Shown here: one piece after another, positions 17,733 to 26,054 of the stretch
How the letters are laid out: every line of letters starts with the position of its first letter
Numbering within the stretch: the stretch's first letter is position 1
Assembly (NCBI GenBank): GCA_937991945.1
Contig: CALKLO010000128.1
Span: 1-36,425, forward strand
Reading direction: 5' to 3'
Length of the DNA: 36,425 nucleotides
Source: an uncultured Granulosicoccus sp.
Lineage (GTDB): Bacteria > Pseudomonadota > Gammaproteobacteria > Granulosicoccales > Granulosicoccaceae
The notes under the pieces: generated by a model
What the model was told of the DNA's origin: nothing
Seen by the model: only the letters and a program-made list of their open reading frames with translations
The model's database searches: none
Program-made: the position numbers and the translations under genes

Positions 17733-19082
17733 ATGAACTTCTGGCATGAAACTACCATTAACCCATTTTTTAACTACGACGTATCGACTCAACTCATGAA
17801 TCTGGACTGCGCCGGTGTTCCCTCACATCTTAGCTATTGTACGAATATTCATGCCGGAGACGCATGGAGCGATGTCTTACCTGAGCTACAAAGACAACTG
17901 CCAAAGGTACGAAGTGCCATGGACTATGACAAGCCTATGGGGCTTGGCCTAAGGTTGTCACGTAACAGTGTAGATTCACTGCAGGATCCTGACACATTTA
18001 CACAGTTTCAATCATGGCTATCTGCAAACAATCATTACGTATTCACGATTAACGGCTTTCCTTACGGGGTTTTCCATGGCGAACGCGTCAAAGAAGATGT
18101 GTACAAGCCAGATTGGACAGAAGATGCCCGGCTGGAATACACCTGTTTATTGGCTGATACGTTAGTCAAGCTCTCGCCACCCGATAACTACGGCTCTATC
18201 AGCACGCTACCGGGAACCTATAAAGATTGGATGATGCCTGGCACCGAGAAACTCATTGCTCAGAATTTGATCAAAGCTGTTGCGCACTGCACTCGCTTAC
18301 AACAAAAAACAGGCGTAACCATTGCGTTGGCGTTAGAACCTGAGCCGTGCTGCATGTTAGAAACCGTGAGTGAGAGCATCGCATTTTTCAAACAATACTT
18401 GTTCTCTAAAGAAGCCATACAGTCACTCGCAAAACAAACAGGCTTAGATGAATCTGCCGCAACTGAAGCCATGCACATTCACATTGGAATTTGCTATGAC
18501 GTTTGTCACTCAGCCGTTGAGTTTGAGAACCCAGCTCATGCTATTGCTCGCCTGCAATCCGCAGGTATTGAGATCGTTAAAATTCAGCTCAGCTCAGCAT
18601 TGGAAATTCCTAATGTGAACGAAGCGTCTCTACGACAACTTTCCCGATTCGACGAACCAGTGTACCTACATCAAGTTGTTGAACAACGCGGCGATACACT
18701 GGTCCGGTTTAATGATCTTCGCGCAGCCATATCATCTTTACGTTACCGACTAAACACCCGCTCCACTCTCGACCCTTCGTTGCAATTCGCCATGAGCGGT
18801 TGCTATGAACCCGCAACCACGCAGCTCTTCTCAACCAAGGCAGAAGCTGATCCTACTTGGCGAGTGCATTTTCATGTACCTGTCTTCATCGAACATACCG
18901 AGCACTTCTCAACGACACAATCGACGCTACAACAAGTGTTGCAGATTCAAAAACTGAGTGGGTTTTGCCGACACCTTGAGGTGGAGACATACACGTGGGA
19001 TGTGCTGCCCGAGGCTTACCGCACTCAAAGCGTCAGCGAAGCTATCGCTCGGGAAGTCGACTGGGTAAGGGCGCGGTTGTAG
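17733..19082 (+). CDS. eboE: EboE-type metabolite traffic protein (TIM-barrel, sugar isomerase-like)
   Basis: About 449 residues. Distinctive EboE blocks are LSYCTNIHAGDAWSDVLPEL, MGLGLRLS, YVFTINGFPYGVFHGERVK, GSISTLPGTYKDW, ALEPEPCCMLE, HIHIGICYDVCHSAVEF and WRVHFHVPVF, consistent with a xylose-isomerase-like TIM barrel. EboE normally belongs to the eboABCDEF cluster, implicated in moving precursor metabolites to the periplasm in cyanobacteria, algae symbionts and other bacteria. Its biochemical reaction is not known. Here no other ebo gene is visible; it sits divergent from two glycosyltransferases and convergent with ppa. The start is uncertain: ATG 17733 or ATG 17796, the latter nearer the conserved LSYCTN block. 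Neither has a clear ribosome binding site. Confidence 0.82.
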   Translation: MNFWHETTINPFFNYDVSTQLMNLDCAGVPSHLSYCTNIHAGDAWSDVLPELQRQLPKVRSAMDYDKPMGLGLRLSRNSVDSLQDPDTFTQFQSWLSANNHYVFTINGFPYGVFHGERVKEDVYKPDWTEDARLEYTCLLADTLVKLSPPDNYGSISTLPGTYKDWMMPGTEKLIAQNLIKAVAHCTRLQQKTGVTIALALEPEPCCMLETVSESIAFFKQYLFSKEAIQSLAKQTGLDESAATEAMHIHIGICYDVCHSAVEFENPAHAIARLQSAGIEIVKIQLSSALEIPNVNEASLRQLSRFDEPVYLHQVVEQRGDTLVRFNDLRAAISSLRYRLNTRSTLDPSLQFAMSGCYEPATTQLFSTKAEADPTWRVHFHVPVFIEHTEHFSTTQSTLQQVLQIQKLSGFCRHLEVETYTWDVLPEAYRTQSVSEAIAREVDWVRARL

Positions 19083-19110
19083 GAGTTTCTACACCACCTA
19101 ATACAACAAA

Positions 19111-19185
19111 AAAAGCCACCGCCTACGCAGCGATACGTTAAGCGGGTATTCCGTTCAACGTATCGCCACAAAAGCAATGGCTTTT
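19111..19185. terminator. Nested hairpin, probable bidirectional terminator of eboE and ppa
   Basis: Outer arms AAAAGCCA (19111-19118) and TGGCTTTT (19178-19185) enclose a perfect ten-base inner stem, GCGATACGTT (19130-19139) with AACGTATCGC (19157-19166). The outer arms end in A and T runs, giving a U tract when read from either side. This fits two convergent genes sharing one terminator. The two-level architecture is larger than usual. Confidence 0.72.
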
Positions 19186-19216
19186 ACATCAGGGACCTTA
19201 GCCGGTACCTAACAAA

Positions 19217-19744
19217 TTACTTCTTTGCGCGTTCGATGCTCTCGAGGATTTGGCGCTTAGCATCAGCAGCATTAGCCCAGCCTTCGATCTCAACCCACTT
19301 ACCCTTTTCAAGCTCTTTGTAGCGCGTGAAGAAGTGAGAGATTTGAGCTTTTAGCAGCTCAGGCAGATCATCAACGTCGTTGATATCGTCATACAGAGAC
19401 GTCAGCTTTCTCTTAGGAACCGCGATAAGCTTGGAATCTGGGCCGGCCTCATCTTTCATATTCAGCACACCCACTGGGCGACACGCTATTACGCTGCCGT
19501 GGATCAATGGATAGGGGGTGTAAACCAGTACGTCGATCGGATCGCCGTCTTCAGACAATGTGTGAGGAATGTAACCATAGTTACACGGGTAGAACATGGG
19601 TGAAGCCATGAACCGGTCAACCATCAGAGTGCCGCTATCCTTATCCACTTCGTACTTAACAGGGTCGCTGTTGGCTGGGATCTCGATAATAACGTTGACT
19701 TCTTCAGGCACATCGCTGCCTGGGCTCAGCGTATCAAAGCTCAT
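19217..19744 (-). CDS. ppa: Inorganic pyrophosphatase, family I
   Basis: A 175-residue cytoplasmic enzyme that hydrolyses pyrophosphate to two phosphates and drives biosynthetic reactions forward. The family I signature is D66-G-D68-P-I-D71 ([10 protein letters not shown]), with the upstream substrate region [16 protein letters not shown] and [11 protein letters not shown], and [15 protein letters not shown] near the C-terminus. The length is that of the bacterial hexameric enzyme. It appears monocistronic, with the nested terminator downstream and a hairpin 107 bases upstream that ends the preceding gene. Confidence 0.96.
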   Translation of the reverse strand: MSFDTLSPGSDVPEEVNVIIEIPANSDPVKYEVDKDSGTLMVDRFMASPMFYPCNYGYIPHTLSEDGDPIDVLVYTPYPLIHGSVIACRPVGVLNMKDEAGPDSKLIAVPKRKLTSLYDDINDVDDLPELLKAQISHFFTRYKELEKGKWVEIEGWANAADAKRQILESIERAKK

Positions 19745-19851
19745 GACTACATATCTCTAGAGTAAGGTAAAGGTGTATATGCTAACTGCGTGCCGGAATT
19801 ACGTCCACAACAATGCAGTCACATTTTGTGGGTTTTTCTTCCAAATAGACT

Positions 19852-19880
19852 GACGACTTACCGCTTGAGGGCAAGTCGTC
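19852..19880 (-). terminator. Hairpin after the small hypothetical gene
   Basis: Perfect eight-base arms GACGACTT (19852-19859) and AAGTCGTC (19873-19880) lie 16 bases downstream of the stop codon at 19896 on the minus strand. The following transcript is only moderately U-rich. It probably separates this gene from ppa. Confidence 0.55.
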
Positions 19881-19895
19881 TGGGGAGCCAGCGTG

Positions 19896-20258
19896 TTAGC
19901 TTAGGCCAGAAGCGAGGGCTTCTGCCTGCACATCGGTCAACAACTTGGCCAGTGCGCCCTGCTTGAAGCCGCTGCCACGTGAATTAATGATATCGGGCAA
20001 CTCGATGCCACTGTCTTTCATTCTCTTACATGCTGCAGCGACAGAACGCCCACCACGGGCCGTCAAAGAGCCTTTTAGGATTCGCATCGGATCACCGACC
20101 TCACCTGTTTCATCTTGAGCTGTGGCGTTCACAATCTCGTCGATGGTGGCTTGCCAGCGGATGCCGTCACCGTTGCAACCGATGATTTCATCGCCCACTT
20201 CGATTGCGAGATAGTCCCGTGCCAATGCACGTGTTTCGCATGTCACAGGATTGGCCAT
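19896..20258 (-). CDS. Small hypothetical protein
   Basis: About 120 residues, unrecognised. From ATG 20258 it starts MANPVTCETRALARDYLAIEVGDEIIGC, with a GAGG ribosome binding site seven bases upstream. The frame extends to a GTG at 20366 that would add a hydrophobic N-terminus (about 36 residues), but that start has no ribosome binding site and lies upstream of the transcription start implied by the candidate promoter. The protein is soluble-looking, with a TARGGRSVAAACKRMKDSGIELP segment and a C-terminal RGSGFKQGALAKLL helix. It is 172 bases beyond the end of the DUF4175 gene on the same strand. I do not assign a function. Confidence 0.6.
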   Translation of the reverse strand: MANPVTCETRALARDYLAIEVGDEIIGCNGDGIRWQATIDEIVNATAQDETGEVGDPMRILKGSLTARGGRSVAAACKRMKDSGIELPDIINSRGSGFKQGALAKLLTDVQAEALASGLS

Positions 20259-20367
20259 AGCCAAGCCTCGGACCATACCGTGCTCTACGGTTTCGATCTT
20301 CTGAGGGGTATTGAGATAAAGCAGATAAACGCTCACGAAGGCATTACCTATGATCTTCCAAACCACT

Positions 20368-20396
20368 AGTTTAAAGCAAAGCTGCCCCGCTGTCGA
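20368..20396 (-). promoter_or_regulatory. Candidate promoter of the small hypothetical gene
   Basis: On the minus strand TCGACA (20396-20391) and TAAACT (20373-20368) are spaced by 17 bases, resembling a sigma-70 promoter. Transcription would start near 20361, which supports ATG 20258 rather than GTG 20366 as the start codon. Confidence 0.35.
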
Positions 20397-20430
20397 TCAG
20401 TTCAGAGTTTCAACTGTCATCAATCGTCAC

Positions 20431-23400
20431 TTATCGCTGTATCCGCACAGGCTGCTCCGAGAGGCGACGGAAATAGTCGGCCGCGGATTCAGTCGTCTCT
20501 CCTTGACGATTCAGAGACTCTCCAAAAACAGACTCCAGACTTGCATTATCACTGAGCTGTAATTCTAGCTGCTCTAGTTGACGCAGAATTTGACGGTACT
20601 CGGCCTCGACTCGAGCAGCGTTGACCTCACCGCCACTTTGTCTAATCACGTCTGCGCTTTGGCGCAATGCATCAAGCTCGGTCTCATTGATTCCAAGCGC
20701 ATCCAGTTGCGGCACTAAGTTGTCTAGTGCTTCGGCTGTAGCCGCAGCTTCAGGGTTCTCACCTGAGCGCCTGCCCCCTCTCTGAGTCCCGTCACCATTA
20801 CCCTGCCCTAAGCCTTGGCCCGAGCCCTGACCTTGCTGTCCTTGCTGTCCTTGCTGTCCTTGCTGTCCTTGCTGTCCTTGCTGTCCTTGCTGACCTTGCT
20901 GACCTTGCTGACCTTGCTGACCTTGCTGACCTTGCGACAATCGATCTCGTAGTTCTTGTAATTGATCTATGGCTTCCGCTACTTGAAGATCTTCAAAGTT
21001 TCGATTGCGTAGCTCTTCGTCTTCGGCTGTCTCAAGCGTTTCACTTAATCGATCACGCCATTCACGCAAGCTATTGGTCACGATACTTTCACCAGGAAGC
21101 ACCGTAACCACTGAGCCATAATTCAATGCATCGGCAGCGCTATCTAACATGTCAGCCACGCGAGAGTCATCAAGACGATCCAAGCTTTGTGTCAGCGCAT
21201 CTCTTGTCCTGGGCGCTTGCTCACCAAATCGACTTCTTATGGCATCTACATCTTCACGCACTGCGTCTAAATTCAGTTTCAGTGCTTGCTTACGCTCAGA
21301 CAACTCAACCATGTCGTCATACGTGATGTCTGGCGCAGCAATACCGTTTTCCATGGATTGCCGAGCCAACTCAACAATTTCACGAATTTCATTTTCCATA
21401 TCGCGTTGCTGATCTAACAATACGTTGGAAGAATCCAGCGCATCTTGCAACGCAGCTTGTAATTGCTCAGAGCGTGCTTCGCCCAAGCCCTCTAACGCAT
21501 TTCGCAAGGTCTCACTTGCAGACTGTAGAGAGTCTTGTTCGCTTTGTTCGCCAGTTGCTTCAGCGCCAGAGTCAGACTCTGAATCAGAGGCATTACCCTC
21601 TAACAGTTGTGAATCAGAGTTATCAGCTAATTGAGTATCGTCGTTACCGCTTTCACCGGTTGACTCATCGACTGATTCCAAGGCTTCGCGAGCTTGTTGA
21701 ATTTGTTCAGACAATTCTGCGGCTGCTTGTTGTAATGCCTCGGCTTCCGCGCCTTCAGCATTGGCTGCTTGCTCTTCAATTTGTTCTAAATCGCGCTGCA
21801 ACTGTTCAAGGTCGCGGTTTAATTGCTGCTGCTCCCATTTCTCTTCTCGCGTAAGCGTGTTGCGCTCTCTTGCAGCTTCAGCCAATGCTTCTTGACGCCG
21901 AGCTAATTCTTCTAGCTCATTAAATACATCATCTAGGTCTTGCGCATCAGGCTCACTACCGCCTCTATCAGGTTGTTCGTACTGGTTACGCTCAAGATCC
22001 ATTTCAAGCTCAAACATTTCAGCCATGTCTTGACCTGCTTGCTGGCCACCGCCACCCTGGCCTTCTTGCTGTGTCATTCGAATATCAGCGAATAGCGCTT
22101 CAGCACGCTGTAACAGTTGTAAAGCTTTTTGCTGAGGCTGTATGGCATCTGCAAACGCAAGCTCTGACAGAGCTGCAGCCGATGGACCCATTTGTTCCGC
22201 AGCTTCGCGTAGGTAATCAACGAACTGCCGAATCTCTTCCCCTTGCTGAACCAAAGCACGCGCTTCAGAACGATCGGCCAATGTGCGCGCTTGCTCGGCA
22301 AGCGTCATTTGAAGTTCGGCCAGTAATCTTGAATTGTCTTCCTGACCTTCCAACTCGCCACCAGCAGCTTCAGCGCTTCGTTGCAAGTTCCAGGTCGCCA
22401 GCAGAATCTCTTTTTGTCGACGAGAAATCTCGCGACCTTCGTTAGCAGCTCCGCCTCCACCACCGCCACCTTCGGCACCCTGGCCTTCGCTAAAACGTCT
22501 TTCGAAAGGACGAACATCGATTAGCATCATGTCGGTTTCAGCGACGCTATCGTGGTCTCGCACACGCACGTAATAACTGATTAAATCGCCTGGACGCATA
22601 GGCACTCCTGAAAACGCCTCTGGCATCACAACGGTTGGATCAATAATAGGTGCGTTTTGAACAGACTCCGCAGCATCACCCATATTTTCAAGATAAAACA
22701 CATGGCTTGCCACTTCACTGACAGGCAACATCACGCTCTGCCAATCACCTGCGTTAACTGAATACGAAAGCTCTATCGACTCAATAGCAAAGTCATCAAA
22801 CGCTTCTACTTCAATGGCAATCTCTTCAACGGGTGAGGCTGAAACATCTCGACCAGGCTTTAACCAACGTACCTGCGGGGCTTCATCACCACGCACAATG
22901 ACAGCAAACTCGCCGCTTATCGGTACCGAACGATCAAGCATACGGTCGAACAATTGGTATTGCGTATCGTTGGCAATAACAAGTGTTGCGCGATACGTTG
23001 CACTATTGGCGTCTGCATTGTCTTCTATGAGCTGCAATTCAACAAACTTGTCGTCTAACTTTAAGACACCATCCTGAAGCTTTCTATCAAGATAAAACGA
23101 TAGCTCTACCCGAGTGTTTTTCACACCACTGATATCGCCCACGTCTTCACGCAATAAAGGCGCTCTTTGTGTCCACTCTGGATACTCATGCTGAGCGTCG
23201 ATGCGCTGCAGTCGTGCGGGCTGAATAACAGAAATAGTGAACGTATCGCTTTGCGCAAAAGCTGCCGACACGTAATACTCGGTCGCCTCATTAATACGAA
23301 ACAACGTAAAACTAAAGCTCTCATCTGCCGATTGCTCTATGCGTGTTGTTTGCCACTCCGCACCGTCTTTACGGGCATGTAAGACAACATCAGGCCGGCT

Positions 23401-24051
23401 AAAACCTGTCAGGGAAATATCGATATTCAGATCTTCACCAGCCAGCAATTCTATATTACCCGGAAGCACCTCAACACCTCTTGACACGACAAGCGTTGGA
23501 TCCTTCCAGCCCCACCAAATGTGTAAGACTGCATTGCGCATAGACTCAGGTGCGAACTGTTTAAAACCAAACAGCCCGGCTAGTAGTGCCAGCACAACGA
23601 CGATAGGCCAAACCAATGATGACGTAGAAACGATGCGTTTCAATGGCACTCGTCTGGCCACGGACAAGGCGTCTCTCGCTAAAAGCGACAGAAATGGTTG
23701 CTTAGGGTTTTTCGTACTGGTATCTATATAGGTGTGAACACGACCATCGAATGCGGCGTCCGCACCTTCGACAAGCTTTGCACCACGATCACCACGCAAG
23801 GTATTCAGCGGCCTTATAAAAAGGCCATAACACAACAACAGAACCGCTAGCAGTAGAATAATGCGCGTCACAAGCGTCAGATTTGGCGTAAACCCGCTAA
23901 ATAAACCAGCCCAAGCACCTACCGCTGTGACTATCGCTAAAACAACACTCAGTATCGCTATAAACTTAAAAGCAATACGGTAGGATTCTCTTAACCTTGC
24001 CCGATTTAAGTATTCGCCAAAGCGCGCAATGGCGTTTGTTGATGAACTCAT
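20431..24051 (-). CDS. Giant DUF4175 (TIGR02302-like) membrane protein with Gly-Gln-Gln repeats
   Basis: 1206 residues. The N-terminus has three membrane helices (about 24-50, 55-80 and 145-165). A large extracytoplasmic part follows, with beta-rich domains (about 180-500), a Gly-rich linker (near 525), and long Glu/Gln/Ala-rich helical or coiled-coil stretches (about 640-1000). A tandem GQQ tract of 11 units lies near residues 1038-1073. The C-terminal helical domain has QILRQLEQLELQLSDN. This matches the DUF4175/TIGR02302 family, found near MoxR and BatA genes in Proteobacteria; its biochemical role is unknown. The start overlaps the BatA-like stop by four bases. It is the last gene of the MoxR operon. 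Anchored in the inner membrane, it could act as a long periplasmic scaffold. Confidence 0.85.
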   Translation of the reverse strand: MSSSTNAIARFGEYLNRARLRESYRIAFKFIAILSVVLAIVTAVGAWAGLFSGFTPNLTLVTRIILLLAVLLLCYGLFIRPLNTLRGDRGAKLVEGADAAFDGRVHTYIDTSTKNPKQPFLSLLARDALSVARRVPLKRIVSTSSLVWPIVVVLALLAGLFGFKQFAPESMRNAVLHIWWGWKDPTLVVSRGVEVLPGNIELLAGEDLNIDISLTGFSRPDVVLHARKDGAEWQTTRIEQSADESFSFTLFRINEATEYYVSAAFAQSDTFTISVIQPARLQRIDAQHEYPEWTQRAPLLREDVGDISGVKNTRVELSFYLDRKLQDGVLKLDDKFVELQLIEDNADANSATYRATLVIANDTQYQLFDRMLDRSVPISGEFAVIVRGDEAPQVRWLKPGRDVSASPVEEIAIEVEAFDDFAIESIELSYSVNAGDWQSVMLPVSEVASHVFYLENMGDAAESVQNAPIIDPTVVMPEAFSGVPMRPGDLISYYVRVRDHDSVAETDMMLIDVRPFERRFSEGQGAEGGGGGGGAANEGREISRRQKEILLATWNLQRSAEAAGGELEGQEDNSRLLAELQMTLAEQARTLADRSEARALVQQGEEIRQFVDYLREAAEQMGPSAAALSELAFADAIQPQQKALQLLQRAEALFADIRMTQQEGQGGGGQQAGQDMAEMFELEMDLERNQYEQPDRGGSEPDAQDLDDVFNELEELARRQEALAEAARERNTLTREEKWEQQQLNRDLEQLQRDLEQIEEQAANAEGAEAEALQQAAAELSEQIQQAREALESVDESTGESGNDDTQLADNSDSQLLEGNASDSESDSGAEATGEQSEQDSLQSASETLRNALEGLGEARSEQLQAALQDALDSSNVLLDQQRDMENEIREIVELARQSMENGIAAPDITYDDMVELSERKQALKLNLDAVREDVDAIRSRFGEQAPRTRDALTQSLDRLDDSRVADMLDSAADALNYGSVVTVLPGESIVTNSLREWRDRLSETLETAEDEELRNRNFEDLQVAEAIDQLQELRDRLSQGQQGQQGQQGQQGQQGQQGQQGQQGQQGQQGQQGQGSGQGLGQGNGDGTQRGGRRSGENPEAAATAEALDNLVPQLDALGINETELDALRQSADVIRQSGGEVNAARVEAEYRQILRQLEQLELQLSDNASLESVFGESLNRQGETTESAADYFRRLSEQPVRIQR
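20831..20938 (-). repeat. 9-base tandem repeat encoding Gly-Gln-Gln
   Basis: Six perfect copies of CCTTGCTGT (20831-20884) are followed by five perfect copies of CCTTGCTGA (20885-20929) and a degenerate CCTTGCGAC (20930-20938). In coding orientation the units read as in-frame GQQ; the only difference is the glycine codon, GGT in the first block and GGA in the second. Zero divergence within each block points to two recent slippage expansions. Copy-number changes keep the reading frame. Confidence 0.95.
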
Positions 24052-26054
24052 GAGCCATCCCTCCTAACATTCAAGCGTCGATTGGCCATCATATTTTCAA
24101 TCATCAACGCAGCAAGAAGTACCGGCAGCAACCAACGCCACAACGTACTTCGAGCGATTTTCGCCGCTTGGGACGTCTCATCAAGCCCACTCTCACTTAG
24201 CGGCTCGTCGGCCATCTCGGACGTTGTAGCTTGCACCTTGTCAAAACGACTGTGCCAATTAGCCAGTGCTGTACCGTCCGCCAAACCCAGGTCGGCCTCC
24301 TGACTGTCCAGCTGCACGTTAATAGTATGCGTGCCTCTGTTACCAATCACTTTATACAAACCCGGCTCATTTACCTGATAACCCCCTACACGCAAATTCT
24401 GATCGATGGGAAGCTGCGGCTGATTATTCGGATCAAGCAATTGAACGTTGCCAGACACGACTATTTTTTCCCCAGCAAGCAGCGTATTTGGTAACGCTGC
24501 GCTGGCATCGAAATACGCAATCACTGATTGCATTAAGCTAACGAATGCTGGTTGCAACGGTAGGTTGCTACCCTGACCACTCAGCTGATCGTTCATTAAC
24601 AATAACTTTCCACCACGCACTTCCCGCTCAACCAAAATTGCTTGGCGATCTGTGGTCTCTATGAGGACTCTGTCCCCATCGAGTATCTGAATCGGAGAAA
24701 CATCGAAAAACTCAACACCGAACCAATCGATGCTTCCCAAGTCCATCGGGTGAGATTCATCCACTAAGCCGACCTCCACACCTTTAATTAGCGAACTACT
24801 ACGACCACCAGATGGTAGGTTAGAGAACAACAGAGCATTGTTACCAGACTCAACATACAGAAGAATATCAGTATCAATTTTGTCAGCAACCAAATCACGA
24901 CCGGACACAACGTGTGCTATCTGCACGTCCACGCGTTCGGTGGTGCCCTCAACAATAGAGACCTCTGCCAGTGAATCTGTTTCCAATGCAGTCGTTAGAA
25001 AAATAGAGGCATTAGTAGACACACGGCTATCGCTTTGCAGCAACGCCACCGCAGCAGGATTTGCCTGTTGGATAATCACTGACACACGATTATCGGCTAA
25101 GAGCGCGTCAGTTTCAGCCATGCTAACCACCAGAACAGGTGACAGACCTGGAGGCATAACGATGTCATCGAACACGACGGTTTTAACATCAGTATCTGCC
25201 AATGACACTTCGCGTTGAGCTAATACTTTCTCATCAAAACTGACACGCACTGTGCGTGCCGGTAGCAATGATCCACGTTCACCCGCAAGCATAGCGCTGT
25301 CAGGCATAGACACACTCGCACTAAGCTGTACTGACACGCGAACATTAACGCCATCGTCAGAAAAGGCTGATGCTTTCAGGTGTACATTGCGCTGAGGCTC
25401 ATTAACCGTTGATACAATTTCAAACTCACTGACCCTAGGTGCATACAAGGCATTGCTCTGTGCAGGCATTGCACTGTGTTGTTGGTCGGTGATAATCCAC
25501 ACCTTCACAGGTTCATCTCGATCGGCCGCAAGCCGATTTAATCGTTGCATAGCAACCCCATAGTCAGCACGACCGTATCCGGGTTGCAGGCCAAACAGGC
25601 CACGATTCAGATCCGCAACTGATTCACTGTTATCGGCAATACGATTCATCGATTCATCGAATGCCACCAACTCCACACTGTGAGAATCACCCAGCTCGTC
25701 AATCAGCTCTCGACCACTCATCAATGCATTTTCCCAACGATCTGTAGCGCGCATGGACAATGACAAATCAATAGCAATGATGTGGTGTTGCTTAGCATCT
25801 GTTAAATCGTCTGTGCGAGTTAGCCAGGGCTGAGCAAACAGAAAGCAAAGTAGCAACAACGACAACACTCTGATCGCCATTAGCGCTCGGTACTTAAGTG
25901 TTCGTGTTCGAGAAACTGGAGGTGCAGTCTCTTCTAAAAACCGCCCAGTCGGGAACAACATCTCTTGAGCTTTTTGGTCGCTGAAACGGTGCAGCAACCA
26001 CGGCAAAGAAAGCCCTAGCAGTCCGAGTAAGTAAGCGGGAAATAGTAGGCTCAT
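24048..26054 (-). CDS. BatA-like membrane protein with VWA domain
   Basis: 668 residues. The N-terminal BatA double-membrane-helix region is residues 1-80 (MSLLFPAYLLGLLGLSLPWLLH, then a second helix IRVLSLLLLCFLFAQPWL). The VWA domain that follows has the metal-ion-dependent adhesion site D96-L-S98-L-S100 and IITDQQHS. A long extracytoplasmic beta-rich segment comes next, and a C-terminal membrane helix (WRWLLPVLLAALMIENMM, about 640-658). BatA proteins work with MoxR ATPases and DUF58 proteins in stress tolerance and envelope functions; a precise role is not known. It overlaps both neighbours by four bases (24048-24051 and 26051-26054). Confidence 0.85.
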   Translation of the reverse strand: MSLLFPAYLLGLLGLSLPWLLHRFSDQKAQEMLFPTGRFLEETAPPVSRTRTLKYRALMAIRVLSLLLLCFLFAQPWLTRTDDLTDAKQHHIIAIDLSLSMRATDRWENALMSGRELIDELGDSHSVELVAFDESMNRIADNSESVADLNRGLFGLQPGYGRADYGVAMQRLNRLAADRDEPVKVWIITDQQHSAMPAQSNALYAPRVSEFEIVSTVNEPQRNVHLKASAFSDDGVNVRVSVQLSASVSMPDSAMLAGERGSLLPARTVRVSFDEKVLAQREVSLADTDVKTVVFDDIVMPPGLSPVLVVSMAETDALLADNRVSVIIQQANPAAVALLQSDSRVSTNASIFLTTALETDSLAEVSIVEGTTERVDVQIAHVVSGRDLVADKIDTDILLYVESGNNALLFSNLPSGGRSSSLIKGVEVGLVDESHPMDLGSIDWFGVEFFDVSPIQILDGDRVLIETTDRQAILVEREVRGGKLLLMNDQLSGQGSNLPLQPAFVSLMQSVIAYFDASAALPNTLLAGEKIVVSGNVQLLDPNNQPQLPIDQNLRVGGYQVNEPGLYKVIGNRGTHTINVQLDSQEADLGLADGTALANWHSRFDKVQATTSEMADEPLSESGLDETSQAAKIARSTLWRWLLPVLLAALMIENMMANRRLNVRRDGS

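Noticed and set aside
17552..17758. N-terminal extension of the WcaL-like glycosyltransferase to 17758
   Set aside because: It would cross the divergent eboE start and has no resemblance to the family N-terminus.
19130..19166. Integron attC-like site: the hairpin contains GTTAAGC and GTTCAAC, which match the core motifs
   Set aside because: The cores are in the wrong order and orientation (GTTRRRY before RYYYAAC, inside the stem), and the structure sits exactly where a shared terminator is expected.
20831..20938. CRISPR-like or minisatellite array
   Set aside because: There are no spacers; the 9-base units are contiguous, in frame and encode a Gly-Gln-Gln tract inside a large gene.
23339..23731. 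130-codon plus-strand frame inside the DUF4175 gene, and similar antisense frames at 22071-22445 and 21474-21854
   Set aside because: Shadow frames over a strongly supported coding strand; no domain features or start signals.
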